DNA of 64,000 nucleotides from Bradyrhizobium zhengyangense (GTDB taxonomy: Bacteria > Pseudomonadota > Alphaproteobacteria > Rhizobiales > Xanthobacteraceae), in the NCBI RefSeq assembly GCF_022012435.1, contig NZ_JAKLUA010000012.1, positions 1 to 64,000 of the forward strand, given 5' to 3'. How positions within the stretch are numbered: the stretch's first letter is position 1; each line of letters starts with the position of its first letter. The translations under genes were made by a program, and so were the position numbers. Shown here in pieces: positions 35,119-43,659 of this stretch. The notes beneath the pieces were generated by a model. The model was given only the letters and a program-made list of their open reading frames with translations. It searched no databases and had not been told where the DNA came from.

Positions 35119-35880
35119 TTACCCCCCGTAGCTCTGCACCAGGCTTCCCGCGACCAGCGACCAGCCGTCGACCAGCACGAAGAAGATCAGCTTGAACGGC
35201 AGCGAGATCGTCGCGGGCGGCAGCATCATCATGCCCATCGACATCAGCACCGAGGCGACGACGAGGTCGATGATCAGGAAGGGGAGGAACAGCAGGAAGC
35301 CGATCTCGAAGGCGCGCTTCAGCTCGGAGATCATGAAGGCCGGGACCAGAATGCGCAGCGCAAGCTCGTCGGGCGTCGCCGGTGGCGGCTCGCCCGAGAG
35401 ATCGAGAAACAGCTTCAAATCCTTCTCGCGCACATTCTTCTGCATGAACCCGCGCAAGGGAACGGAGGCGCGCTGCAGCGCGTCCTCGACGCTGATCTGG
35501 TTGGCGACGAGCGGGCGGATGCCGTCGTCATAGGATTTCTGCAGCACCGGTCCCATCACGAAAAAGGTGAGGAACATCGCCAGCGCCAGGATCACCGAGT
35601 TCGGCGGCGCGGTCGCCGTGCCCATCGCGGTGCGCAGCAGCGATAGCACGACCACGATGCGCGTGAACGACGTCATCATGATCAGGATCGACGGCGCGAT
35701 CGACAGCACCGTGAGCAGAGCGATCAGCTGGATCGCACGCTCGGTGACGCCGCCACCGCCAGCGCCGCCGCCGCCGAGATTGATGCTGATGTCCTGCGCA
35801 TGCGCGGGCATCGCGAGCGAGGTCGCGGCGATCAGGACAGAAAAAAAGAATACTCTACGCGGGAAGGACGGCAGCCTCAC
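35119..35880 (-). CDS. fliP: Flagellar export gate protein FliP
   Basis: A 253-aa core protein of the flagellar type III export gate. Signal (1-28, ending AHA), then a Gly-rich linker and membrane helices. Hallmarks: LTVLSIAPSILIMMTSFTRIVVVLSLLRTAMG, MGPVLQ, RILVPAFMISELKRAFEIGFLLFLPFLIIDLVVASVLMSMGMMMLPP and PFKLIFFVLVDGW. Its GTG start overlaps the fliO stop (GTGA), so the two are translated together. Confidence 0.97.
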   Translation of the reverse strand: MRLPSFPRRVFFFSVLIAATSLAMPAHAQDISINLGGGGAGGGGVTERAIQLIALLTVLSIAPSILIMMTSFTRIVVVLSLLRTAMGTATAPPNSVILALAMFLTFFVMGPVLQKSYDDGIRPLVANQISVEDALQRASVPLRGFMQKNVREKDLKLFLDLSGEPPPATPDELALRILVPAFMISELKRAFEIGFLLFLPFLIIDLVVASVLMSMGMMMLPPATISLPFKLIFFVLVDGWSLVAGSLVQSYGG

Positions 35881-36860
35881 GAAGACGGCTTCGGACGGCC
35901 GAGCAGCGAGGCCATCTCGTCTTCGAGATTTTCAAAGCTGGTCTTCTCTTGAGCCGGCTTCGCCGGCGGAGCCGGAGGGGCGGGCGGCTCGGCCCGTGCA
36001 GCGCGCGGCGTCGGCGCATCCGGTGCGACCGGCGGGGCGATGGGCTCGCCGGCTGGGCGGCGCAGGGCTGCCTCGAGGCGCTGCGCCATCTCAGCGAGAT
36101 TCTGTTCGGCGCTCGACGGCGCGGCGACGGCAGGGGCCGGCGGCGGAACGGGCGGAGCCTGTAGTCCATGCGGGGCCTGCGGCACAGGTGGAGGAGGCGG
36201 TGGCGCAGCTGCACGCTCGGCACGCACCGGCGGCATCTTCGCCGGATCGCTCTGGCGCGGCGGGCGCGGCATCAGCGGCGGCTCGTTGCGTGCAACGCGG
36301 GGCATCGGTTCGGGACGAGGCTCTCGCTCGGGACGCTGCATGGGTTCAGGCGAGAAGCCGCCGAGGTGCGGCTCGCTGCGGCGCTCGGCCAGTGCGGGCG
36401 CCGGGCGGCGGACCTCGTCGGCAAACGACGGACGCGCAGGCCGCGGCGGCGGCTCCGGCATCTGCGGTTCGGGATGGTCGAGCACTTCGGGGCGCGGGGC
36501 CTCGTCGGCCCAGCTGCCGGCATCGGGCATCGGGGCGAGGCGCGGCGGCTCGGCGGCGCTGGGACGCTGCGGAATCTGGTCGCGGCCGGCGGCGGCGCGC
36601 ACGATATTCGGCTCGACGACGATGTCGGTCGGGCCCCCGATCATCAGGAGATGTTCGACATTGTCACGGCGTACCAGCACCAGGCGCCGGCGACCATCGA
36701 CCGCGGCCGCGTCGATCACGGCGAGCCGGGGCATCCTGCCGCGCTGGGTGTTGGCGCCGAGCCGGGTGGTCGCGAATCGGCGGACCAGCCACGCCGCGAC
36801 GCCGATCAACGCCAGAACGACGATGAACGCGACGATGAAGGTGATAGGACTACCGTTCAT
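35877..36860 (-). CDS. fliO: FliO-like flagellar biosynthesis protein with long Pro-rich tail
   Basis: A 327-aa protein with one N-terminal membrane segment (about 5-26, ITFIVAFIVVLALIGVAAWLV). The FliO domain (about 28-95) has RMPRLAVIDAAAVDGRRRLVLVRRDNVEHLLMIGGPTDIVVEPNI. The remaining 230 residues are Pro/Arg/Ala/Glu-rich and probably disordered, far longer than in enteric FliO. FliO helps assemble FliP. The overlap with fliP supports the call. Confidence 0.9.
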   Translation of the reverse strand: MNGSPITFIVAFIVVLALIGVAAWLVRRFATTRLGANTQRGRMPRLAVIDAAAVDGRRRLVLVRRDNVEHLLMIGGPTDIVVEPNIVRAAAGRDQIPQRPSAAEPPRLAPMPDAGSWADEAPRPEVLDHPEPQMPEPPPRPARPSFADEVRRPAPALAERRSEPHLGGFSPEPMQRPEREPRPEPMPRVARNEPPLMPRPPRQSDPAKMPPVRAERAAAPPPPPPVPQAPHGLQAPPVPPPAPAVAAPSSAEQNLAEMAQRLEAALRRPAGEPIAPPVAPDAPTPRAARAEPPAPPAPPAKPAQEKTSFENLEDEMASLLGRPKPSS

Positions 36861-36956
36861 ACCTGTCCCCGGTAAATGGCGCTTCTGTCGTGCCTATGGT
36901 CGGATCCTGACCACCGGCCTGCGATGCCCCAAAACTGCGATTTCTTAACGTCCCGC

Positions 36957-36969
36957 GGCAAGTTTTGCC
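36957..36969 (-). promoter_or_regulatory. GGCA...TGCC element upstream of fliO
   Basis: On the minus strand GGCAAAACTTGCC, about 97 bases before the fliO start. It resembles the elements near flgB, flgI and fliL in this window. On the same strand TTATTAAGAGTTGGGGAC precedes it. Confidence 0.4.
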
Positions 36970-37127
36970 GTCCCCAACTCTTAATAACCTATGAATCGCC
37001 CGATCCAAAACGACTTTCTTGGCCTGTGCATGCGTCGCCAAGCGGTTGGGTTAATGCGGCTTTTGGAACGGGTAGAATCACGGGGCAGCATGACATGTTT
37101 CAATCGGCAACATGGATCCGCCGCGTC

Positions 37128-37142
37128 TTAACCACCTGTTAA
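37128..37142 (+). promoter_or_regulatory. CtrA box upstream of flgB
   Basis: TTAA (37128-37131), seven bases, TTAA (37139-37142), then CCAT: a perfect TTAA-N7-TTAA match, 69 bases before the flgB ATG. GGCAAATTCTGCC follows at 37153-37165. The rest of the 350-base gap between fliO and flgB shows no gene. Confidence 0.65.
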
Positions 37143-37210
37143 CCATACACGCGGCAAATTCTGCCTAGCTTCGGATCTCAGGTCCGGAAGAGGCGGAAGG
37201 AGCCGCAACG

Positions 37211-37615
37211 ATGTCCATCAACGATCTTCCGGTCCTGTCGGCGCTTCGCACCAAGATGCAGTGGCATCAGGAACGCCAGCGCGTCCTGTCCGAGAACGTT
37301 TCCAATTCCGACACCCCCAATTTCCGGCCACGCGACCTGGTCGAGCCGAAATTCGACAAGACGGGAGCCACCACAGGCTCGATGGGGACCCTGGCCATGA
37401 CCGTCACCAGCGCCTCCCACATGACGCCGTCCGGGGCGGCCTCGAGCTTCGACCAAAACAAGAATGCGGGTTTCGAGACCAGGCCTGCGGGCAATGCCGT
37501 CAATCTCGAAGAGGAGATGATGAAGTCCGCCAACAACCAGATGGATTACGCGGCCGTGACCTCGCTCTACTCGAAGAGCCTGCATCTTCTGAAGACCGCG
37601 ATCGGTAAAGGCTAG
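37211..37615 (+). CDS. flgB: Flagellar proximal rod protein FlgB
   Basis: A 134-aa rod protein. LPVLSALRTKMQWHQERQRVLSENVSNSDTPNFRPRDL at the N terminus is the FlgB hallmark; the C-terminal helix has NLEEEMMKSANNQMDYAAVTSLYSKSLHLLKTAIGKG. ATG 37211 with AGGAGCC upstream. First gene of the flgB-flgC-fliE-fliQ-fliR-flhB-cckA run, behind a perfect CtrA box. Confidence 0.97.
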   Translation: MSINDLPVLSALRTKMQWHQERQRVLSENVSNSDTPNFRPRDLVEPKFDKTGATTGSMGTLAMTVTSASHMTPSGAASSFDQNKNAGFETRPAGNAVNLEEEMMKSANNQMDYAAVTSLYSKSLHLLKTAIGKG

Positions 37616-37630
37616 AGCTAACGGAGCCGA

Positions 37631-38059
37631 ATGATGGCGAATGACAGCAGCGACTTTGCCCGCTCGATGGCGATCGCGACCTCGGGCCTGCGGGCCCAGG
37701 CCGGGCGCATGCGGGTGATCTCCGAGAACATCGCGAATGCGGACTCGACCTCGGCGACCGCAGGCGGCGATCCCTATCGGCGCAAGGTGCCGACGTTCTC
37801 CTCCGCGCTCGACCGCACGCTCGACGCGCAGGTCGTCACGCTCGGCAGGATCAAGCCCGACCAGTCCGACTTTCGCGTCAAATACGAGCCGACAAATCCG
37901 GCTGCGGACGCCAGTGGCAACGTCAAGTATCCCAACGTGAATTCGGTGGTCGAGATGACCGACATGCGCGATGCGCAGCGGTCCTACGAGGCCAATGTCA
38001 ACATCATCAGTGCAACGCGCCGGATGATCCAGCGCACGCTCGACATCCTCAAGGCCTGA
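37631..38059 (+). CDS. flgC: Flagellar proximal rod protein FlgC
   Basis: A 142-aa rod protein. SMAIATSGLRAQAGRMRVISENIANADSTSATAGGDPYRRK is typical, and the C terminus NVNSVVEMTDMRDAQRSYEANVNIISATRRMIQRTLDIL is the family signature. ATGATG start at 37631/37634. Fifteen bases after flgB. Confidence 0.97.
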   Translation: MMANDSSDFARSMAIATSGLRAQAGRMRVISENIANADSTSATAGGDPYRRKVPTFSSALDRTLDAQVVTLGRIKPDQSDFRVKYEPTNPAADASGNVKYPNVNSVVEMTDMRDAQRSYEANVNIISATRRMIQRTLDILKA

Positions 38060-38076
38060 ACAGGAATTTTTGAGCC

Positions 38077-38385
38077 ATGGCAACACCGACAATCGCGGCC
38101 AATGCTTACGCCAATCTTGCGCGCGTGCTGGAAAACACCGGCGCGGGCAAGGGCAGCGAGCCGAACGGGCAATCCTTTGCCGCGCTGCTTAAAGACGCCG
38201 TCGGCAGCGTCATGGAATCCGGCCGCAAATCCGACGCGCAAACCGTGGCGATGGCCAACGGCAAGGCCAACGTCATGGACGTGGTGACGGCGGTCGCCGA
38301 CACCGATGTCGCGGTCTCCACGCTGGTCTCGGTCCGCGACCGCGTGATCGCGGCATATGAAGACATCATGAAGATGCCGATCTGA
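38077..38385 (+). CDS. fliE: FliE, MS-ring/rod junction protein
   Basis: A 102-aa protein joining the MS-ring to the rod. The Ala-rich N terminus is followed by FAALLKDAVGSVMESGRKSDAQTVAMANGKANVMDVVTAVADTDVAVSTLVSVRDRVIAAYEDIMKMPI, with the family ending on MxMPI. Seventeen bases after flgC. Confidence 0.96.
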   Translation: MATPTIAANAYANLARVLENTGAGKGSEPNGQSFAALLKDAVGSVMESGRKSDAQTVAMANGKANVMDVVTAVADTDVAVSTLVSVRDRVIAAYEDIMKMPI

Positions 38386-38399
38386 TTTCGTCCTCCGTC

Positions 38400-38478
38400 G
38401 TCATTGCGAGCGAAGCGAAGCAATCCAGAATCTCTCCGCGGCGGCAGCCTGGATTGCTTCGCCTCGCTCGCAATGACG
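38400..38478. repeat. Dispersed inverted repeat between fliE and fliQ
   Basis: GTCATTGCGAGCGAAGCGAA... (38400-38429) is answered by its near reverse complement at 38449-38478, around a 19-base centre. Elements of this sequence are common in Bradyrhizobium intergenic DNA. It splits the flgBC-fliE and fliQR-flhB parts of the run. Confidence 0.8.
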
Positions 38479-38539
38479 GGTGAGGCCTTCGTTCCTCGTC
38501 AGTCTGGCGAGGATGTGACTTGAATAAAGGAATCCTGCA

Positions 38540-38803
38540 ATGACCGGACCCGAGACCCTCGACGTCGCCCGCGATGCGATCTGGACCATCGTGATCGTGT
38601 CCTCGCCACTGATGGTGGTCGGGCTGGTGGTCGGCGTGATCGTGTCGCTGTTCCAGGCGCTGACGCAAATCCAGGAGCAGACGCTGGTCTACGTGCCGAA
38701 GATCCTCGCCATCTTTGCCACAATGCTGCTGGCGCTGCCGTTCATGGCCGATGCCCTCCATTCCCACATGCTGCGGATCTCGTCGCGAATCATCGGCGGC
38801 TGA
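38540..38803 (+). CDS. fliQ: Flagellar export gate protein FliQ
   Basis: An 87-aa protein with two membrane helices. LDVARDAIWTIVIVSSPLMVVGLVVGVIVSLFQALTQIQEQTLVYVPKILAIF matches the family closely. Followed by fliR after 17 bases. Confidence 0.97.
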   Translation: MTGPETLDVARDAIWTIVIVSSPLMVVGLVVGVIVSLFQALTQIQEQTLVYVPKILAIFATMLLALPFMADALHSHMLRISSRIIGG

Positions 38804-38820
38804 GGCACAATGCGCCCACC

Positions 38821-39591
38821 ATGCGCATCGACGTCTCGCTGCTGCCGGCGCTTGCCGCAGCCTTCATGCTCGCTTTCGCCCGGATCGGCGCGATGGTGAT
38901 GCTGCTGCCGGGGCTCGGCGAGACCAACATTCCGACGCGGGTGAAACTGTCGATTGCGCTTCTGCTCACGCTGATCATCCTGCCGCTGCATCGCAATGCC
39001 TATAACGTCGACATGGGCTCGCTCGCGCCGATGCTCGTCCTGATGCTGCATGAGATCGTCATCGGCATCGTGCTCGGCGCCACCGCGCGCGTGACGCTGG
39101 CGGCCCTGCAGGTCGCAGGCGCGGTGATCGCACAGCAGATGGGACTTGGCTTCGTCACCTCGGTCGATCCGACCCAGGGGCAGCAGGGCGTACTGGTCGG
39201 CAACTTCCTGACCATGCTGGGCGTGACCTTGCTGTTCGCCACCGACAGCCATCATTTGGTGATCGCGGCGCTGAACGACAGCTATTCGATCTTTGCCCCG
39301 GGCGAGACCGTCTCGAGCGGCGACGTCGCTTCGCTGGCCACGCGAGCGTTTTCCGCCGCGTTTCTGCTCGGCCTGCAGCTGTCGGGGCCGTTCCTGGTGT
39401 TCGGCCTCGTCTTCAATATCGGGTTAGGGGTGCTGGCGCGCCTGATGCCGCAGATGCAGGTCTATTTCGTCGGCGTGCCGCTGTCGATCTTCGTGGGCTT
39501 CATGGTGCTGGCCGTGGTGCTCACGGCGATGATGGGCACCTACCTCGACTACTTCATCGGTGTCATGCACCAGATGCTCCCGTTGAAATAA
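38821..39591 (+). CDS. fliR: Flagellar export gate protein FliR
   Basis: A 256-aa multi-pass protein of the export gate. FARIGAMVMLLPGLGETNIPTRVKLSIALLLTLII at the N terminus, IGIVLGATARVTLAALQVAGAVIAQQMGLGF in the middle, and PQMQVYFVGVPLSIFVGFMVL near the end are family marks. Lies directly before flhB, nine bases apart. Confidence 0.97.
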   Translation: MRIDVSLLPALAAAFMLAFARIGAMVMLLPGLGETNIPTRVKLSIALLLTLIILPLHRNAYNVDMGSLAPMLVLMLHEIVIGIVLGATARVTLAALQVAGAVIAQQMGLGFVTSVDPTQGQQGVLVGNFLTMLGVTLLFATDSHHLVIAALNDSYSIFAPGETVSSGDVASLATRAFSAAFLLGLQLSGPFLVFGLVFNIGLGVLARLMPQMQVYFVGVPLSIFVGFMVLAVVLTAMMGTYLDYFIGVMHQMLPLK

Positions 39592-39600
39592 GAGGGATCG

Positions 39601-40680
39601 ATGGCGGAAGACAACGATCCAGAAAGTCAAACAGAAGACCCGACACAAAAGCGCCTCGACCAGGCGCTCGAACGTGGCGACGTCGCCAAAAGCCAGGAGA
39701 TCAACACCTGGTTCATGATCGCGGGCGGCACGCTGGTAATCTCGACCTTCTCCGGCTCGGTCGGCAGTGGGCTGCTGACGCCGATGCGCAATCTGCTCGC
39801 CAATTCCTGGATGATCAAAACCGATCCCGGCAATCTGCTCGCGCTGATGCGGCAGATCGAGGTCGCAGTGCTGGCCGCGGTCGGCGTGCCGCTCTTGATG
39901 CTGGTGATCGCCGCCATTGCCGGCAACATGCTCCAGCACCGGCTGGTGTGGTCGACTGAATCACTCACCCCTAAGTTCAGCAAGCTCTCTCCGGCTGCCG
40001 GCTTCAAGCGCATCTTCGGCAAGCAGGCGGGGGTCAATTTTCTCAAGGGCATCGGCAAGCTCGTCGTGCTCGGTGTGGTCATGACCACGATCCTGTGGCC
40101 GGAGCGGCACCGCATGGAGGCGATGGTCAAGCTCGATCCGATGGCCATGTTGGGTGCCTCCACCGGTCTGACCGTCCATCTGCTCGGCGCGGTGGTCGCA
40201 GCCCTCGCGATCATCGCCATCGGCGATTATTTCTTCCAGTATCGCAGCTGGTTCCAGCGGCAGAAGATGTCGCTGCAGGAGATCAAGGAAGAGTTCAAGC
40301 AGTCCGAAGGCGACCCGCATATCAAGGGCAAGCTCAGGCAGTTGCGGCAGCAGCGCTCTAAGAAGCGGATGATGTCAGCGGTTCCCAAGGCGTCGGTAAT
40401 CATCACCAACCCGACCCACTATTCGGTGGCGTTGTCCTACGAACGCGGCATGTCGGCGCCGATCTGCGTCGCCAAGGGCGTCGACAACCTGGCTTTCAAG
40501 ATCCGGGAGATCGCGCGCAAGCACGACATCCCGATCGTCGAGAACGTGCCGCTGGCCCGTGCGCTCTACGCGACCGCCGAAATCGACAAGGAAATCCCCG
40601 TCGAGCACTACCATGCGGTCGCCGAAGTCATCGGCTACGTCATTCGGCTGAAGCGCGGTTTTAGTGCCGCGCGGCAATAA
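39601..40680 (+). CDS. flhB: Flagellar export switch protein FlhB
   Basis: A 359-aa protein of the export gate. N-terminal EDPTQKRLDQALERGDVAKSQEINTW, four membrane helices (about 35-210), and a cytoplasmic domain with the self-cleaving NPTH motif at residues 270-273 (ITNPTHYSVALSYERG). This cleavage switches export from rod/hook to filament substrates. Ends 154 bases before cckA. Confidence 0.98.
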   Translation: MAEDNDPESQTEDPTQKRLDQALERGDVAKSQEINTWFMIAGGTLVISTFSGSVGSGLLTPMRNLLANSWMIKTDPGNLLALMRQIEVAVLAAVGVPLLMLVIAAIAGNMLQHRLVWSTESLTPKFSKLSPAAGFKRIFGKQAGVNFLKGIGKLVVLGVVMTTILWPERHRMEAMVKLDPMAMLGASTGLTVHLLGAVVAALAIIAIGDYFFQYRSWFQRQKMSLQEIKEEFKQSEGDPHIKGKLRQLRQQRSKKRMMSAVPKASVIITNPTHYSVALSYERGMSAPICVAKGVDNLAFKIREIARKHDIPIVENVPLARALYATAEIDKEIPVEHYHAVAEVIGYVIRLKRGFSAARQ

Positions 40681-40834
40681 AACCCCCGAAAAGTACCGGA
40701 AATGGCCGTAAGCTGGGAATCAGCGTACCTTTCGCCCCTGTCGCCCTTGCGTCTGCGGGTCCGATTCAGGCAGGGAGGACCCCACGTGCCCCGTGGCGCG
40801 TTGATTCTCTGCCGACAGGCTAAACCTGCGTGAA

Positions 40835-43420
40835 ATGACCGCCGAGACCGACCACGATCTGTCACGCGAGCCCGTTGCGGCGCACGAGCCGTCGCCGCGC
40901 TCGGGCAGCATTGCGCTGGTGCTACTGGTGGCCACCGGCCTCGTCGCCGTCGCCGTCGGCCTGATGACGCTCGGGCGCGCGCAGGCGCAGCCCTATATCC
41001 TCGGCATCCTCGCCGTGCTGGCGATGATCGGCCTGTTCAACCTGTTCGCCTTCGCGGCCGGAATCATCCGCTTCGCCGACCGTAATCTCGACGATCCCAT
41101 CATCGGCCGCATCTCCGACCATGCCTTCGACGGCCTGGCGGTGACCGATCCGCGCGGTCATGTGGTCTATTCCAACGCGGCCTATCTGACGCTGACCGGT
41201 GCCGCCGGCCCGCAGGACGTGCGCCCCGTCGAGCGCGTCTTTATCGGCAATCCTGACGTTTCCGAAGCTGTGTTCCGCCTGTTGAAAGCCGCGCGTGAAG
41301 GAAAACGGCAACAGGAGGAGGTGCGCATTTCCGGCCAGGACGGCAGCCACGGGCGCTGGCTGCGCATGCGGGTGCGTCCGCTCGGCACCGGCAAGCGCGA
41401 GGCCAAATATGCGGTGTGGTCGATTGCCGACATCACCCGCGACCGCGAGCGCCAGGAAGACGTGTTTCAGGAGCTTCAGCACGCGATCGAATATCTCGAT
41501 CACGCGCCGTGCGGCTTCTTCTCGGTCAATCCCGCCGGTGAGCTCGCTTATGTCAACGCGACGCTGGCGAACTGGCTCGACTATGATCTCGCCGAGATCG
41601 GCTCGGGCGGCCTGAAGCTCGCCGACATCGTCTCGGGCGACGGCGCTTCGCTGCTCTCGTCGATCGTGGCGGTGCCGGGCGAGGTGAAGACGGAAGTCTT
41701 CGACATCGATCTGCGCATGCGCACCGGCAAGACCATGCCGGTCCGGCTCTATCACAAGCTCGCCTTCGGCGCCGACGGTGCGCCGGGACCGTCGCGCACG
41801 CTGGTCATCAGCCGCGCCCGCGACGAGCGCAGCGATCCCGATCGCGCCGCCGAAGTACGCTTCATGCGCTTCTTCGACCACACGCCGATGGCGATCGCCA
41901 CCGTCGATCGCGGCGGTAACGTCGTGCGGGCGAATGCGCGCTATGCCAAGCTCGCGCAGGGCCTCGGGCTCGACAGCGCCTCCAAGTCGATCTTCCGTGC
42001 GGTCAATGCGCGCGATCGGCACCTGCTGATCGCGGCGATCAATCAGGCCGCCGAAAACCAGGCCGACATTGCGCCGGTCGAGGTGGCGCTGGAAGGAGCC
42101 AAGGAACGCTGGGGCCAGTTCTTCGTCACGCCCGTCGATGCGGCCGAGAACGATGCGGAAGCCGCGATCGTCCACATGCTCGAGACCACCGAGCGGCGCG
42201 CGCTGGAAAATCAGATCAACCAGTCGCAGAAGATGGAGACGGTCGGCCAGCTCGCTGGCGGCATCGCTCACGACTTCAACAACGTGCTCTCCGCCATCAT
42301 GATGGCGAACGACTTCCTGCTGAACGCGCACAAGCCGACCGATCCGTCGTTCCAGGACATCATGCAGATCAAGCAGAATGCCACGCGCGCTGCGACGCTG
42401 GTGCGGCAACTGCTCGCCTTCTCGCGGCGGCAGACGCTGCGGCCGCAGGTGCTCGATCTCGGCGATGCGCTGTCGGATCTCACCATGCTGCTGCGCCGGC
42501 TGATCGGCGAGAAGGTCAAGCTCGACCTGATCCACGGCCGCGATCTCTGGCCGGTCAAGGTCGACGTCTCCCAGTTCGAGCAGGTCATCGTCAATCTCGC
42601 GGTGAACGCGCGCGACGCCATGCCCGATGGCGGCAAGCTGATCATCCGCACCGCCAATGTCGCCACTGAAGAGGCGGGCAAGCTCGCCTATAAGGGCATG
42701 CCAGCGGCGGATTATGTGCGCATCGAGGTGGCCGACACCGGCACCGGCATTCCCGCTGATATCCGCGACAAGATCTTTGAGCCGTTCTTCTCGACCAAGG
42801 AAGTCGGCAAGGGCACCGGCCTTGGCCTTTCGACCGTCTACGGCATCGTCAAGCAGACCGGCGGCTTCATCTACGTTGATTCCGAGCCAGGACAAGGCAC
42901 CTCGTTCCACATCTTCGTGCCGCGCCATCACGCCGAGCCGGAGGTGCAGGTCGAGCAGCCCGCGGCCGTGGCCGCCGCGACGAACGGCGCTGCCAAGGAC
43001 GCTGCGCCTGCCGCTGTCGAGGCCAAGCCTCGCACTGATCTCACCGGGCAGGGCACAATCCTGCTGGTTGAGGACGAAGAGGGCCTGCGCGCGCTGAACG
43101 CCCGCGGCCTGCGTTCGCGCGGTTACACCGTCGTCGAGGCCGAGAATGGCGTCGAAGCGATGGAGGTGCTGGAGGAGCAGAGTGGCGGGATCGATCTGGT
43201 CGTCTCCGATGTTGTAATGCCGGAGATGGACGGTCCGACGCTGCTCAAGGCGATGCGGGAGAAGAACCCCGATATCCGCTTCATCTTCGTCTCCGGCTAC
43301 GCCGAGGATGCTTTCGAGAAGAGCCTGCCCGAGGGCCAGCAATTCGACTTTCTGCCAAAGCCTTTCACGCTGAGCCAACTCGTGGCGGCGGTGAAGGAGA
43401 CGATGACGAAGCAGGGGTGA
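40835..43420 (+). CDS. cckA: Hybrid histidine kinase CckA
   Basis: An 861-aa sensor kinase that, through ChpT, phosphorylates CtrA in alphaproteobacteria. Two membrane helices (about 27-47 and 51-75), PAS-type domains (about 85-200, 210-330 and 345-455), HisKA with the phospho-His at 479 in GGIAHDFNN, the HATPase with NLAVNARDAM, VADTGTGIP and GTGLGLSTV, and a receiver (about 735-855) with the phospho-Asp near 792 in SDVVMPEMDG. Following flhB, it places the CtrA input next to genes that carry CtrA boxes. Confidence 0.96.
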   Translation: MTAETDHDLSREPVAAHEPSPRSGSIALVLLVATGLVAVAVGLMTLGRAQAQPYILGILAVLAMIGLFNLFAFAAGIIRFADRNLDDPIIGRISDHAFDGLAVTDPRGHVVYSNAAYLTLTGAAGPQDVRPVERVFIGNPDVSEAVFRLLKAAREGKRQQEEVRISGQDGSHGRWLRMRVRPLGTGKREAKYAVWSIADITRDRERQEDVFQELQHAIEYLDHAPCGFFSVNPAGELAYVNATLANWLDYDLAEIGSGGLKLADIVSGDGASLLSSIVAVPGEVKTEVFDIDLRMRTGKTMPVRLYHKLAFGADGAPGPSRTLVISRARDERSDPDRAAEVRFMRFFDHTPMAIATVDRGGNVVRANARYAKLAQGLGLDSASKSIFRAVNARDRHLLIAAINQAAENQADIAPVEVALEGAKERWGQFFVTPVDAAENDAEAAIVHMLETTERRALENQINQSQKMETVGQLAGGIAHDFNNVLSAIMMANDFLLNAHKPTDPSFQDIMQIKQNATRAATLVRQLLAFSRRQTLRPQVLDLGDALSDLTMLLRRLIGEKVKLDLIHGRDLWPVKVDVSQFEQVIVNLAVNARDAMPDGGKLIIRTANVATEEAGKLAYKGMPAADYVRIEVADTGTGIPADIRDKIFEPFFSTKEVGKGTGLGLSTVYGIVKQTGGFIYVDSEPGQGTSFHIFVPRHHAEPEVQVEQPAAVAAATNGAAKDAAPAAVEAKPRTDLTGQGTILLVEDEEGLRALNARGLRSRGYTVVEAENGVEAMEVLEEQSGGIDLVVSDVVMPEMDGPTLLKAMREKNPDIRFIFVSGYAEDAFEKSLPEGQQFDFLPKPFTLSQLVAAVKETMTKQG

Positions 43421-43430
43421 GACCCTGCCG

Positions 43431-43458
43431 TCGTCCTGGCGAAAGCCAGGACGATTTT
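43431..43458 (+). terminator. Hairpin after cckA, also dispersed-repeat type
   Basis: TCGTCCTGGC, a GAAA loop and GCCAGGACGA form a perfect 10-bp stem followed by TTTT. It can serve as terminator; the same palindrome is common in Bradyrhizobium intergenic DNA. Confidence 0.7.
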
Positions 43459-43659
43459 GCGGAGATATCGGGTGTTAACAGCCGGTATCCGGCGACCACA
43501 GTTTCCGCCGGTTTCCGGCCAAGCCCCCGTCAAATAAGGGCTTTTGCCATATCCCCGCGACTGAGGGCCGCAGCCGGGGGTTCCAAAACCGGCTTCCCTT
43601 TTGTAAACGGCTGCCCATCTTACTGGCACGTCCCCATGCCGGGGATTTGGGAAACGAAC

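Noticed and set aside
37153..37165. Sigma-54 promoter before flgB
   Set aside because: GGCAAATTCTGCC looks similar, but the GG and GC are eight bases apart, not the ten needed.
40922..43378. An 818-residue minus-strand frame opposite cckA
   Set aside because: A shadow of cckA; every recognisable domain is in the plus frame.
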